A stretch of DNA of 49,713 nucleotides from NCBI GenBank assembly GCA_015490755.1, contig WFXF01000044.1, positions 1 through 49,713 of the forward strand. The letters are read 5' to 3'. A program made the position numbers and the translations under genes. Below the pieces are notes generated by a model. That model was not told where the DNA came from and ran no database searches. It saw only the letters and a program-made list of their open reading frames with translations. The stretch comes from Gammaproteobacteria bacterium. GTDB taxonomy: Bacteria > Pseudomonadota > Gammaproteobacteria > JAADGQ01. Of the stretch, positions 25,723-35,866 are shown piece by piece (position 1 is the first letter of the stretch; every line of letters begins with the position of its first letter).

Positions 25723-26940
25723 TTATTTAACTAACTGATTTAAATCAAATATAGGTAGCAAGATGGCTAATACAATCAACAAGACCATCACCCCCATAAA
25801 TAAAATCATAAACGGTTCAAAGAGTCCGACCAGTGTTGCGACGGTTGATTCCATTTCTCGCTCCTGGCTATCGGCTGCTCGCTCCAGCATCTCTTCCAGG
25901 CGACCACTATTTTCACCACTGGCGATGAGTTGAATCGTCATGGGAGGAAAATAACCGCTGCGTTCCAATGCGGTGTGAATGGAGGCACCTTCTTTTACCA
26001 TTTTTGCGGCATCCTCGACTGCGCTGCGCATCGGAATATTGGATATTACGCTGGATGAGATGCGCAAACCTTCCAGAACGGGTACGCCACTGGCGGTTAA
26101 TATACTGAATGTACGAGCGAATCTTGATGAATTGAAACCGCGCACTAATGAACCGATTAATGGCAGTTTTAATAATAGACGATGATATTGTTGCTTGGGC
26201 CCCGGTTTTTTTAGCAGACTGGTGACTATAAAGACAGCAAAAGCCAGTAACACTATAAAAATCAAGCCATATTCCCGAATTACATCACTGAGACCGATCA
26301 TGATGATGGTGAGTATCGGCAGTTCTTGTCCGGTATTTTCAAAGACCTGAACAACTTGCGGCACCACATAAGCGAGTAGTGCGGTGATCACAACCACGGC
26401 AACAATGGAGATCATAATCGGATAGATCAATGCCAATGTCATTTTTTGTTGCATGGCCTGGCGGCTTTCTGTGTAGTCAGCCAGGCGCTCCAATACCATA
26501 TCGAGATGGCCGGATTGTTCACCAGCGGAGACGGTTGAGCGATACAGATCAGAAAATGCGTGAGGGAAATCTGCCAAAGCAGTGGCCAGTGTGTGGCCTT
26601 CCATCACACGAGAGCGCACGGCCATCAACATACTGCGCAAACGAGGCAGCTGACTCTGTTTAGATACCGCTTGCAGTGCTTCTTCAACGGATAAACCTGC
26701 ACGTATCAGTGTTGCAAACTGACGTGTGATGAGTGCAAGATCAGTGGCTTTGATACCACGCTTTAGTGAAAATTTCTGGTCGCTCTGTTTACTCTCTTTT
26801 TGCCGGACTTCGGTAACAGTGAGCGGAGTCCAGCCTTTGTCGCGAAGTTGTTGGCGGATTTGTTTGGCAACATCACCATCCAGTACACCTTTTCGTTCAC
26901 GGCCGGTATCATCCAGTGCGGTAAATTCAAATGCAGCCAT
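25723..26940 (-). CDS. gspF: Type II secretion inner-membrane platform protein GspF
   Basis: 405 residues, the family's usual length. Two homologous cytoplasmic domains (about 70-190 and 270-390) alternate with membrane helices at about 170-195, 215-240 and 375-400. N-terminal FEFTALDDTGRERKGVLDGD and the LIRAGLSVEEALQAV and NSGRLEEMLERAAD motifs are standard. It forms the core of the platform moved by the GspE ATPase. It lies 3 nt after gspE. Confidence 0.97.
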   Translation of the reverse strand: MAAFEFTALDDTGRERKGVLDGDVAKQIRQQLRDKGWTPLTVTEVRQKESKQSDQKFSLKRGIKATDLALITRQFATLIRAGLSVEEALQAVSKQSQLPRLRSMLMAVRSRVMEGHTLATALADFPHAFSDLYRSTVSAGEQSGHLDMVLERLADYTESRQAMQQKMTLALIYPIMISIVAVVVITALLAYVVPQVVQVFENTGQELPILTIIMIGLSDVIREYGLIFIVLLAFAVFIVTSLLKKPGPKQQYHRLLLKLPLIGSLVRGFNSSRFARTFSILTASGVPVLEGLRISSSVISNIPMRSAVEDAAKMVKEGASIHTALERSGYFPPMTIQLIASGENSGRLEEMLERAADSQEREMESTVATLVGLFEPFMILFMGVMVLLIVLAILLPIFDLNQLVK

Positions 26941-26943
26941 TTG

Positions 26944-28512
26944 TTATCCCTCACGTGTAACGCGCAGAACTTCTTCAATGGTTGTTTCACCATTTAGAAC
27001 ACGGCGCAGCCCATCATCACGCATACTGGGTGTATTGGTTCGAGCATGCGCTTCAAGCTCTTGCTCACTCGCCCCGTTGTGGATCATTTCGCTCAACGCA
27101 TGGTCAATTTCGATGAGTTCATAAATACCGGTGCGACCGTTATAGCCGGTGTAATTGCATTCGCTGCAACCTTCCGCATGGAAATGAGTGAGTGTTTCAT
27201 CATGGTTTCGAGCAAACAGTTGGTAGTCTGCTTCAGTAAACTCTGCCTGGCGTTTGCAAGCAGGGCATAATAAGCGCACCAGACGCTGGGCAAGCACACC
27301 AATGAGACTGGATGATAGTAAAAAAGCTTCAATACCCATGTCACGCATTCGTGTGACGGCACCGATGGCAGTATTGGTATGTAGTGTTGATAATACCAGG
27401 TGGCCGGTCAAACTGGCCTGAACCGCAATTTCTGCTGTTTCCAGATCTCGAATTTCACCAATCATGACGACATCAGGATCTTGGCGCAAAATGGCGCGCA
27501 ACCCTCGAGCAAAGGTCATGTCTACTTTTGAGCTGACATGTGTTTGACTGATGCCATCAATATAATATTCAATGGGGTCTTCCACCGTCATGATGTTGCG
27601 TTTTTTATCATTGACGCGACTAAGGGCTGCGTATAGTGTGGTTGTTTTGCCCGAGCCTGTGGGGCCCGTGACCAGCATAATGCCATGAGGGCGTTTGATA
27701 ATGCTGTCCATTGTGGCTAATACTTTGGGCTCCATGCCGAGTTTTTCTAAATTCAGTCGCCCTGCCTGTTTATCCAGTAGCCGCATAACAACACGTTCGC
27801 CATGTCCCGATGGGAGCGTGGAAACACGAACGTCTACGGGGCGACCTGCAATTTTCAGTGAGATACGGCCGTCTTGTGGCAAACGTTTTTCAGCGATATC
27901 CAGTTTGGCCATGACTTTAATGCGTGAGACCAAAAGCGGAGCCAATGCACGCTTGGGTTCCAGCACCTCACGCAACACACCATCGACGCGAAAGCGGATG
28001 ACCAGGCGGTTCTCATAGGTCTCTATATGGATATCCGAAGCATTTTCTTTGATGGCTTCAGTCAATAAAACATTGAGTAGCCGGATGATCGGCGCGTCAT
28101 CTTCACTTTCGAGCAGATCTTCCGGTTCGGGAAGTTCCTGGGCGAGGCGTGACAGATCCATGTCTTCCCCCAGATTGCCCATGGCTTCCATGGCATCCCC
28201 AGAACCATGTTCATAAATTTGTTGTAGCTCTGCATTAAAAGCTTCATCTTCAAGTGATTGAAGCTTGATTGGTATACCAAAAAAGCGACGTAGCTCAGCA
28301 ATGGTAGTGGTGGTTATTGATGCTTTGTGGAAAATAGTGGCGATACCATTTTCGTTGTTGTGCAGTAAAACACCGTGGCGTTTCGCATAGGCAAATGGCA
28401 ACCGCTTTGGTGTATTTTCATTGAGGCTGGCATCAGTAAGTGTTGATGCTTCATCATTTTCAATGTCACTGCCCAGAGCTTCGATCTCTTTAGTTGATGA
28501 GTCCATAATCAC
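26944..28512 (-). CDS. gspE: Type II secretion ATPase GspE
   Basis: 522 residues from the GTG at 28512, which overlaps the gspD stop by three bases; the in-frame ATG at 28506 is an alternative. The Walker A box is GPTGSGKT at 283-290, the Asp box is in MTVEDPIEYY, Walker B-like PDVVMIGEIRD is at 346-356, and the His box is in STLHTNTA. The zinc module has Cys416, Cys419, Cys449 and Cys452. All catalytic elements are present. It powers pseudopilus growth from the cytoplasmic face through GspL and GspF. Confidence 0.97.
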   Translation of the reverse strand: MIMDSSTKEIEALGSDIENDEASTLTDASLNENTPKRLPFAYAKRHGVLLHNNENGIATIFHKASITTTTIAELRRFFGIPIKLQSLEDEAFNAELQQIYEHGSGDAMEAMGNLGEDMDLSRLAQELPEPEDLLESEDDAPIIRLLNVLLTEAIKENASDIHIETYENRLVIRFRVDGVLREVLEPKRALAPLLVSRIKVMAKLDIAEKRLPQDGRISLKIAGRPVDVRVSTLPSGHGERVVMRLLDKQAGRLNLEKLGMEPKVLATMDSIIKRPHGIMLVTGPTGSGKTTTLYAALSRVNDKKRNIMTVEDPIEYYIDGISQTHVSSKVDMTFARGLRAILRQDPDVVMIGEIRDLETAEIAVQASLTGHLVLSTLHTNTAIGAVTRMRDMGIEAFLLSSSLIGVLAQRLVRLLCPACKRQAEFTEADYQLFARNHDETLTHFHAEGCSECNYTGYNGRTGIYELIEIDHALSEMIHNGASEQELEAHARTNTPSMRDDGLRRVLNGETTIEEVLRVTREG

Positions 28513-30512
28513 TGATCAGGTTTGGATTTGATATTTTGAACAGCACTGTCGTCCATAAATGGCGGTGGTAATTCTAAAAAACTTTGCACCGGAGGCATCA
28601 CAGGGGTTTCGCTGTCTGGCAACATGGATAGACCTTTCGCCTTAACTTTGAGTTGTTCAGCGCGAATATAGCTGTACTTGCCCTGACTAATGTTGCTGGT
28701 GGTGGTTGAGTCTCGCAAAATAACCGGGCGTAAAAACATCATCATATTGGTTTTGCGCTTTGTTGTTTTGCTGTAGCTGAAAAGCCGCCCAAGCAGAGGG
28801 ATATCACCGAGTAGGGGTATTTTTTGTGCACTTTCAGCGAGGTCATCTTTAATTAAACCACCAAAAACGATGATGCTGCCATCATCAACAATGACATTTG
28901 TTTTAATGGAGCGTGTATTGGTAATAAGATCCACGGCACCATCGACATTAGGGCTGATGCTTTCAACCTTCTGTTCGACTTGCATCTGTATTGCATCACC
29001 CTCATTAATTTGAGGGGTTACTTTTAATGTGATACCGATATTTTCACGTTTAATGGTCTGGAATGGGTTGCTGGGGGTTGAGCTGGAACCCACACTGGAG
29101 TAGGAGCCGGTTTTGAATGGAACATTTTGGCCGACAACAATTTCAGCCTCTTCGTTATCCATCGTGATCAGTGTGGGTGTTGATAGAATATTTGTGGATC
29201 CATCGCCTTTCAAAGCGCGAATGAGTGCACCAAAACTAAGTGCGTTATCTACGATTTTACCAACGCCGAGTGTCAGTCCGGGTGCTATGGAGGGAGAGAC
29301 CCCGGCATCGATTGCTCCCCCTATTTCTGCGATACCGGTTCCAGCACCACCAACACTGAAATTACTGATTCCTGCGGGGCGACTGGAATCACCTCCGACA
29401 GCCCACTGTACCCCAAGCTCTGCGGCCCGATTGGATGAAACTTCTGCAATGATGGTCTCAATGTAGACTTGGGCGCGTCGTATGTCCAGTTGTTCAATGA
29501 CTCTTCTAAGTGAATTAAAAAGATCTGGTGCGGCAGTAATAACCAGACTGTTGGAAAGTTCGTCAGCTTGTATATTGATGGGGGATTGAGGTGAACTGCT
29601 TGCCTTGCCCTTTTTACCCTGTTTTTCTTGCTCCAGACTGGTGCCGACTCCAGTCAGGACAGGAACCAGATCTTTGGCTTTGGCGTAATGCAGGTAAATG
29701 ACACGAGTATTTCCTTCGGTTTCGAGGGGTGTGTCAAGATGGCCAATAATACTGCGCAGCTTGGTACGGCCTGCTTTCCCGCCACCAATCAAAATACTGT
29801 TGGTGCGTTCATCTGCGATCAATGTGGGGGGGATATTACCCGATTTACCTTTTTTATTACCCTGTTGCTGCAGAGCGGTCAGTATACGTACTACCTCATT
29901 GGCAGAAGCGTGTTCAAGTGGAATGATTTCAACTTCATTATTGTCAGGCAGGTCAATACGGCTGATGATTTTAACGATACGTTTGATGTTCGCAGCCCGG
30001 TCTGAAATGATGAGCACGTTTGCTGGTGAGTAAGCGGCAAGGTGGCTTTGCTGGGGCAGTAATGGTCGTAAGATAGGCACCATTTGTGAGGCAGAGACAT
30101 TATCCAGCTGGAGTACCCGTGTGACAATTTCATCCCCTTTTCCCGGGCGTTTGCTGTTCACCATGGGAATCGCTGACTGTTTAGCATTAGCGACAGGAAT
30201 AATCTTGATTGTACCCTTGTTGCCACTAGGTACAGCGGCATAGCCATGCACTTCCAGAACTGTCAAAAAAACTTCGTAAACTTCTCTTTCATCCATTGGG
30301 TGTGATGAAACGATGGTTACTTTACCTTTGACTCTGGGGTCAATAATAAAGTTTTTTCCAGTGATCTCGGAGATCGTGCTGATGACTGCACTGAGGTCAG
30401 CCGCTTTAAGGTTAAGTGTGACAGGTTCCGCTTGGGCGGTGAATGATGCGGCCAGCAAAATAACAGCACTGAATATTTTTAATAAGCTTGTTCGATGTTT
30501 ATGTGGAAACAT
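28509..30512 (-). CDS. gspD: Type II secretion secretin GspD
   Basis: 667 residues forming the outer-membrane channel. A signal peptide cut near AQA (about 28) precedes the N0 domain (EPVTLNLKAADLSAVISTIS), N1-N3 repeats (to about 330) and the secretin core. The core contains IVVGQNVPFKTGSY, GITLKVTPQINEGDAIQMQV and the IVFGGLIKDDL segment. A linker and C-terminal tail follow (about 610-667); there is no obvious lipobox. It is 20 bp after gspC and overlaps gspE. Confidence 0.97.
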   Translation of the reverse strand: MFPHKHRTSLLKIFSAVILLAASFTAQAEPVTLNLKAADLSAVISTISEITGKNFIIDPRVKGKVTIVSSHPMDEREVYEVFLTVLEVHGYAAVPSGNKGTIKIIPVANAKQSAIPMVNSKRPGKGDEIVTRVLQLDNVSASQMVPILRPLLPQQSHLAAYSPANVLIISDRAANIKRIVKIISRIDLPDNNEVEIIPLEHASANEVVRILTALQQQGNKKGKSGNIPPTLIADERTNSILIGGGKAGRTKLRSIIGHLDTPLETEGNTRVIYLHYAKAKDLVPVLTGVGTSLEQEKQGKKGKASSSPQSPINIQADELSNSLVITAAPDLFNSLRRVIEQLDIRRAQVYIETIIAEVSSNRAAELGVQWAVGGDSSRPAGISNFSVGGAGTGIAEIGGAIDAGVSPSIAPGLTLGVGKIVDNALSFGALIRALKGDGSTNILSTPTLITMDNEEAEIVVGQNVPFKTGSYSSVGSSSTPSNPFQTIKRENIGITLKVTPQINEGDAIQMQVEQKVESISPNVDGAVDLITNTRSIKTNVIVDDGSIIVFGGLIKDDLAESAQKIPLLGDIPLLGRLFSYSKTTKRKTNMMMFLRPVILRDSTTTSNISQGKYSYIRAEQLKVKAKGLSMLPDSETPVMPPVQSFLELPPPFMDDSAVQNIKSKPDQ

Positions 30513-30532
30513 GTTAATCCTGTTACAAAATT

Positions 30533-31441
30533 TTAATTATCTAATCGGATGGTGACGATAGTGGGCGAGCCATCACGTAATACTTCCGCACTCACTTCTT
30601 CTGCTTTTGAAAGCTGTTTGAGCAGTTTCATAAGCTGCGTGCTGTTGCTCATATCGACACCATTCACTGAAGTTACAATATCGCCAGGAAACAACCCCAA
30701 ATTATTAAGAGCATCTTTATCGCGCCCAGTTTGTACACGGTAGCCTACCAGTTTGCCATCTTCTCTGTAAGGCGCTGAACGAATGATACCAATTAAACTT
30801 ACGGGGTCATTGACCAATGCATCACGATACTCACGTATTTTTTGTGTTCTGGATGCAGTGGAAGGGCGGGGTGATGATCTTTTATTATTTGAATGGCTGG
30901 ATATGTTATGACCTGTTGAACTTGTAGGTACTACTTTTTTAGGAAGACGCAGTGTTTCATGGCGACCATTATGCAAGAGCACAATATGGTCACTATGAAT
31001 CTCTTTGAGTATGGCTCCACCGGGAAGTTTTGCATCAATTGCATATGGATTTTCACCGCGTTCACTGCCTGAAGGGCTGTAGATAATTGCTCGTGCGCTT
31101 TTGCCTTGAGTCGCGATCACGCCACGCAATACAAGGTTTAAGCGAGTTTCGCGAACGACGGGTGTTGGCGTTTGGGATTTAGGGGTATCTGTACGACCAA
31201 ACAGGTTCAGTCCGGCAATGGTTCGTGCAAAACTCTCCGGTTTGGCTTGAAGAGCCATGGGGGCAGCTTCTTTAATAACTGTGGGTGCACTCTCTCTATC
31301 AGGAGCGGGCGCTAATATACGCCAAGTCAGGTCGGCTATATTATAGGCGAGTAATAAGACAAGCAAATAGGCACACACAGTCGCAGTGCGAGCCATTGTT
31401 GCTTCCTGCATCACTGGCCGCAGGTAATGTTGAATATCCAT
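30533..31441 (-). CDS. gspC: Type II secretion protein GspC (PDZ type)
   Basis: 302 residues from the ATG at 31441 (MDIQHYLRPVMQ); an upstream TTG at 31474 stays in frame but is unlikely. It has a membrane helix at about 22-40, a homology-region domain (RETRLNLVLRGVIATQGKSA and GGAILKEIHSDHIVLLHNGR) that contacts secretin N0, a Ser/Arg-rich linker, and a C-terminal PDZ domain (GLFPGDIVTSVNGVDMSNS). It links the inner-membrane platform to GspD. First gene of the T2SS operon; the 141-bp AT-rich gap to the divergent hemerythrin gene should hold promoters. Confidence 0.95.
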   Translation of the reverse strand: MDIQHYLRPVMQEATMARTATVCAYLLVLLLAYNIADLTWRILAPAPDRESAPTVIKEAAPMALQAKPESFARTIAGLNLFGRTDTPKSQTPTPVVRETRLNLVLRGVIATQGKSARAIIYSPSGSERGENPYAIDAKLPGGAILKEIHSDHIVLLHNGRHETLRLPKKVVPTSSTGHNISSHSNNKRSSPRPSTASRTQKIREYRDALVNDPVSLIGIIRSAPYREDGKLVGYRVQTGRDKDALNNLGLFPGDIVTSVNGVDMSNSTQLMKLLKQLSKAEEVSAEVLRDGSPTIVTIRLDN

Positions 31442-31582
31442 TACGGGTATTGATTTCCTGTATTCTAAAGCCAAATTTATTAGTGTTTTATAACGACTTT
31501 TAAAAAAATAATGTTAAAATCAAGAAAAATTTAGTGTCAATTATAACTGAATTTTTTAATAGTACCGGATAATAATCACATA

Positions 31583-31999
31583 ATGAAACGAGACCCTCGG
31601 TTACGTCTGCTTTCCAGTGACCATCATCAAGCACTGGTGATGGTGCGTAAGATTCAAAATGCATGTAAATCAGGTGAAATTGACCTGTCTCTTATAGGTG
31701 AGGTAAGGGTCTTTTGCATGGATGAGCTTAAGCCGCATTTTGCTCTGGAAGAGAACCATTTGTTACCAATATTGAGTAAGTATGGTGAACATAATCTTGT
31801 GGCCCGAACGTTAAGCGAGCATGAACAGATGATGAATCTTGCCACTCATCTTGAGCAAAAAAGTGCACTTCAACAGCTATCAGTGCTGTTGAAACAACAT
31901 GTTAAATTTGAAGAGCAGGTTTTGTTTGATATTATCCAGAAAAAGTTCAGTGGCGCAGAACTGAACCGTGTTTGTAGTCATTTTGCAAACATCGAATAG
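31583..31999 (+). CDS. Hemerythrin-like domain protein
   Basis: 138 residues, all within one four-helix hemerythrin-type domain. Candidate di-iron ligands are His14/His15, His52 and Glu56 (PHFALEENHLLPIL), His80 (SEHEQM), and His106 with Glu110 (KQHVKFEEQVLF). Such proteins bind O2 or NO, or act in metal or redox stress. It is divergent from gspC and convergent with the DUF2782 gene, 5 bp apart, so it is probably a single-gene unit. Function not determined. Confidence 0.85.
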   Translation: MKRDPRLRLLSSDHHQALVMVRKIQNACKSGEIDLSLIGEVRVFCMDELKPHFALEENHLLPILSKYGEHNLVARTLSEHEQMMNLATHLEQKSALQQLSVLLKQHVKFEEQVLFDIIQKKFSGAELNRVCSHFANIE

Positions 32000-32004
32000 C
32001 TCAT

Positions 32005-32286
32005 TTACCAGCTGAATATTTTCCATGAAGGTCCCACAGCTGCGGGGTCAATATCATCACGCCGGGTTTCCAGATTGCCATCACCATCGGTATCCATCAA
32101 ATAATAGGGTGGCGCATTTTTTGGCGTAATTTTGATCATGTAAAGCTGTCCGCCGATACGATACTCTTCTATCTTTTGGTCATCTTTTTGAATGATTGTC
32201 ACTTCGGGCTCAAGAACATCATTGGGCGACTCAGCGAATGAGGTGGAACCGATCAGTAGAGCAACAGTAATTAACAATAAACGCAT
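32005..32286 (-). CDS. DUF2782 periplasmic protein
   Basis: 93 residues. A signal peptide (MRLLLITVALLIGSTSFA) precedes a short domain typical of DUF2782: VTIIQKDDQKIEEYRIGGQL, YMIKITPKNAPPYYLMDTDG and an end with GPSWKIFSW. The family is small, gammaproteobacterial and often beside polA, as here. Function unknown. It lies 14 bp after the LOG-family gene and is probably co-transcribed with it. Confidence 0.9.
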   Translation of the reverse strand: MRLLLITVALLIGSTSFAESPNDVLEPEVTIIQKDDQKIEEYRIGGQLYMIKITPKNAPPYYLMDTDGDGNLETRRDDIDPAAVGPSWKIFSW

Positions 32287-32300
32287 GATGTTTTCCTGTT

Positions 32301-33020
32301 TTAGAGATTAAGCAGTTTTTCCTGCTCTTCAGCAGAGGGTTCAAAGCCTGTTTTTTCATAGTGACTGAATATAATATCAACAACTTCTTCCGGTGTGTCG
32401 GCCATTTGAAATAGTTTCGTATCTTCGGGATTAATCATTTTTTCTGTCAGCAAGCTTTTTTCAATCCAGTCAATGAGACCACTCCAAAAAGGTTTATGTA
32501 CCAAAATAATTGGAATACAGCGACTTTTACCAGTTTGAACCAGTGTCAGGATTTCAGCAAGTTCATCCAGAGTGCCAAAGCCACCAGGCATAACTACATA
32601 AGCGGATGCGTACTTTACAAACATGACTTTGCGTGAAAAAAAGTGGCGAAAGGTGAGGGAAATATCCTGATACTCATTGCCTGATTGTTCATTGGGTAGC
32701 ATGATGTTCAGGCCGATGCTGGGCGATTTTCCTCGATACGCCCCCTTGTTGATCGCTTCCATAATGCCGGGGCCGCCTCCACTGACTACGCTGAATCCAG
32801 CCTCGGATAGTGCGTAACTGATCTTTTCAGTCAATTTATAATAGGGGTGATCTCGTGGTGTACGTGCTGATCCAAACATACTGACGGAGGGCTTTATTTT
32901 AACGAGCCGTTCAAAGCCTTCAACAAACTCAGCCATAATCTGGAAAATTTTCCAGGACTCGCGATTGAGCAGTGTGTCGTCGGTGGGGGTCATACTTTGA
33001 TGAATATGTTTCTTCTTCAT
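32301..33020 (-). CDS. LOG-family (TIGR00730) nucleoside monophosphate phosphoribohydrolase-like protein
   Basis: 239 residues. The LOG signature is PGGFGTLDE at 145-153 with the preceding Arg130-Lys131 (RHFFSRKVMF), plus the Rossmann-like VVSGGGPGIMEA (78-89). LOG proteins cleave N-glycosidic bonds of nucleoside 5'-monophosphates, such as cytokinin ribotides or AMP. The larger bacterial forms act in nucleotide salvage. It is divergent from polA. Confidence 0.93.
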   Translation of the reverse strand: MKKKHIHQSMTPTDDTLLNRESWKIFQIMAEFVEGFERLVKIKPSVSMFGSARTPRDHPYYKLTEKISYALSEAGFSVVSGGGPGIMEAINKGAYRGKSPSIGLNIMLPNEQSGNEYQDISLTFRHFFSRKVMFVKYASAYVVMPGGFGTLDELAEILTLVQTGKSRCIPIILVHKPFWSGLIDWIEKSLLTEKMINPEDTKLFQMADTPEEVVDIIFSHYEKTGFEPSAEEQEKLLNL

Positions 33021-33131
33021 AATGTGACCTCAAAGATTTATGTGGGTTCAATAGAATGAAACATGTTTGTTGTTAGGTATATAAGGCATAATAAACCAAT
33101 TATTCCAAGTTGCTATAAGTTTAAAAACAAA

Positions 33132-35861
33132 ATGCCTGATCAATCAAAAACACCGTTCCTTCTTGTGGATGGTTCTTCTTATCTATTTCGTGCGTTTCAT
33201 GCACTTCCTTCACTGGTAAATTCAAAAGGTGAACCTACTGGAGCGATTTACGGTGTCGTTAATATGCTGCGCCGCTTGCTTGAACGCTATAAACCTCAAC
33301 ACCTGGCAGTCGTTTTTGATGCCAAAGGTAAAAATTTTCGCCATGAACTTTATGGTGAATATAAAGCCAATCGACCCCCAATGCCGGATGAGCTCAGAGT
33401 GCAAATTGAGCCACTGCATGAAGTGGTGAGAGCGATGGGTTTGCCTTTGCTGATTATTGATGGTGTTGAAGCGGACGATGTCATTGGTACACTCGCCAGG
33501 CAAGCCAGTGCCAGTAAAATTCCGGTAGTGATTTCCACAGGTGATAAAGATATGGCACAACTGGTGAATGAGCATGTCACCCTGATTAATACCATGACGG
33601 ATACGTTGCTTGATCCACAGGGTGTATTGGAAAAATTTGGTGTCAAGCCTGAACAGATTATTGATTATCTGGCATTGGTGGGGGATAGCTCGGACAATAT
33701 TCCCGGTGTACCCAAGGTAGGACCAAAAACTGCGGTTAAATGGTTGGCATCTTATGAAAGTATGAATAATATAATTGCGCACGCGGCTGAGATTAAAGGC
33801 AAAGTGGGTGAAAATCTGCGAGTTTCGCTGGATCAACTTACCCTGTCATATGAACTTGCTACCATTAAGTGTGATGTGGATCTGGATGAAACGCCCGAGA
33901 CATTGTGTCGTCATGCCGAAGACCATGAGCGGCTGCTAGAGTTGTTTCAAGGGTTTGGCTTTAAAAGCTGGCTGAATAAATTGCAGTCTGAACCTGTAGC
34001 CAATGAGGATCATGGTGATGCTCAATCTAAAAAAGTAGAAGAAGAGACAAATAGAGCTCAATACGATACGGTTTTCAGTGAATCTGTTTTCGAAGAGTGG
34101 TTGCAGCGTTTAGAGCAAGCTGAGCTATTTTCTTTTGATCTTGAAACCACATCGCTTGATTATATGGAAGCAGAAATTGTTGGAGTTTCATTTTCTGTTG
34201 AACCTGGTGAGGCAGCTTATGTGCCCGTAGCACATGATTATATTGATGTGCCCGAACAGTTGAAACGGGATTTTGTACTCGAAAAACTACGTCCATTACT
34301 TGAAAATGAAAACCAAAAAAAGGTAGGTCAAAACCTTAAATACGATATGAGTGTGCTGGCGAACTATGGGATCACTCTAAAAGGTATTGCTTTTGATACG
34401 ATGCTTGAATCTTATGTTCTAAATAGTACTGCAACACGTCATAACATGGATGCATTGGCCAAAAAATATCTGAACTATCAAACAACACATTTTGAAGATA
34501 TTGCAGGCAAAGGGGGAAAGCAGCTCAAATTTAATCATATAGCGATTGAGCAAGCTGCACCGTATGCGGCTGAAGATGCTGATGTGACTTTACGATTGCA
34601 TCAAGTGTTATGGCCGAAGGTGAGTGAAGATAGCAAGCGACAGGAGTTGTTTGAAAGTATGGAAATGCCGTTGCTGCCTGTGCTATCAAAAATGGAGCGG
34701 CATGGTGTTTTGCTTGATAGCGATATGTTACATAAGCAGAGTCATGAGTTGATGGAGCGTATGGTTGAAATTGAAAAAGAGGCTTATGTGCAAGCGGGCG
34801 AAGCGTTTAACCTCTCGTCACCGAAACAGATTCAAGTAATTTTGTATGAAAAACTGGGTTTGCCTGTTTTGAAGAAAACCCCGAAAAAACAGCCGTCAAC
34901 AGCTGAAACTGTCTTGCAGGAGTTGGCGCTGGACTATCCTTTGCCTAAATTGATTTTGGAGTATCGTTCACTCAGCAAACTAAAATCGACCTATACGGAA
35001 AAGTTGCCCAAACAAAAAAATGCCCGAACCGGGCGAGTGCATACCTCCTATCATCAGGCTGTAACAGCAACAGGCCGATTATCATCAAGTGATCCAAATT
35101 TACAGAATATTCCCATTCGTAGTGCTGAAGGGCGACGTATTCGGCAAGCGTTCATTGCTCCACAGGGCTATAAAATCGTTGCTGCTGATTATTCGCAAAT
35201 TGAACTGCGTATTATGGCGCACCTTTCTCAAGATCAAGGGTTATTGACCGCTTTTACTGAGGGTGTTGATATTCATCAAGCAACGGCGGCGGAAATGTTT
35301 TCTATTGCTATCGATGAAGTCACAACAGATCAGCGCCGTAGTGCTAAAGCGATTAATTTTGGTTTGATTTATGGGATGTCTGCGTTTGGCCTGGCGCGTC
35401 AGCTCAATGTTGATCGTAGTGTTGCACAGGCTTATATTGATCGCTATTTTGCGCGCTATCCAGGTGTTAAAATTTTTATGGATGCGAAGCGTCAAGAGGC
35501 GCATGATCAGGGTTATGTGGAGACTGTTTCGGGACGTCGCCTCTATTTGCCGGATATTAATTCACGCAATGGTCAGCGTCGTCAATATGCCGAACGAGCA
35601 GCGATTAATGCGCCGATGCAAGGGACGGCTGCGGATATCATTAAACTTGCGATGATCAACGTAAATCAATGGTTGGTGGACAGTCAAATAGATGCGTACC
35701 TGATTATGCAGGTTCACGATGAATTAGTGCTGGAAGTTTCGATAGGTGTATTGGATGAAGCTATTGATCAGGTCAGGCATTGCATGAGTCAGGCGCTTGA
35801 GCTCAGTGTGCCGCTGATTGTTGATATCGGTGTGGGTGAAAATTGGGATGAGGCGCATTAG
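33132..35861 (+). CDS. polA: DNA polymerase I
   Basis: 909 residues from the ATG at 33132 (MPDQSKTPFLLVDGSSYLFR). The frame is open further upstream to 33063, but those residues do not fit the family. It has a 5'-3' exonuclease domain (to about 290), then a 3'-5' proofreading domain with the catalytic pair Asp336/Glu338 (FDLETTSLDY). Polymerase motif A is DYSQIELR with Asp686, motif B is RRSAKAINFGLIYG near 735-748, and motif C is VHDE with Asp863. All activities look intact. It fills Okazaki gaps and acts in repair. A MITE lies six bases after the stop. Confidence 0.98.
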   Translation: MPDQSKTPFLLVDGSSYLFRAFHALPSLVNSKGEPTGAIYGVVNMLRRLLERYKPQHLAVVFDAKGKNFRHELYGEYKANRPPMPDELRVQIEPLHEVVRAMGLPLLIIDGVEADDVIGTLARQASASKIPVVISTGDKDMAQLVNEHVTLINTMTDTLLDPQGVLEKFGVKPEQIIDYLALVGDSSDNIPGVPKVGPKTAVKWLASYESMNNIIAHAAEIKGKVGENLRVSLDQLTLSYELATIKCDVDLDETPETLCRHAEDHERLLELFQGFGFKSWLNKLQSEPVANEDHGDAQSKKVEEETNRAQYDTVFSESVFEEWLQRLEQAELFSFDLETTSLDYMEAEIVGVSFSVEPGEAAYVPVAHDYIDVPEQLKRDFVLEKLRPLLENENQKKVGQNLKYDMSVLANYGITLKGIAFDTMLESYVLNSTATRHNMDALAKKYLNYQTTHFEDIAGKGGKQLKFNHIAIEQAAPYAAEDADVTLRLHQVLWPKVSEDSKRQELFESMEMPLLPVLSKMERHGVLLDSDMLHKQSHELMERMVEIEKEAYVQAGEAFNLSSPKQIQVILYEKLGLPVLKKTPKKQPSTAETVLQELALDYPLPKLILEYRSLSKLKSTYTEKLPKQKNARTGRVHTSYHQAVTATGRLSSSDPNLQNIPIRSAEGRRIRQAFIAPQGYKIVAADYSQIELRIMAHLSQDQGLLTAFTEGVDIHQATAAEMFSIAIDEVTTDQRRSAKAINFGLIYGMSAFGLARQLNVDRSVAQAYIDRYFARYPGVKIFMDAKRQEAHDQGYVETVSGRRLYLPDINSRNGQRRQYAERAAINAPMQGTAADIIKLAMINVNQWLVDSQIDAYLIMQVHDELVLEVSIGVLDEAIDQVRHCMSQALELSVPLIVDIGVGENWDEAH

Positions 35862-35866
35862 CTCAT

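Noticed and set aside
33222-33836. 204-aa minus-strand frame inside polA
   Set aside because: Lies opposite the conserved 5'-3' exonuclease domain of polA; composition is that of an antisense shadow and it has no recognisable motif.
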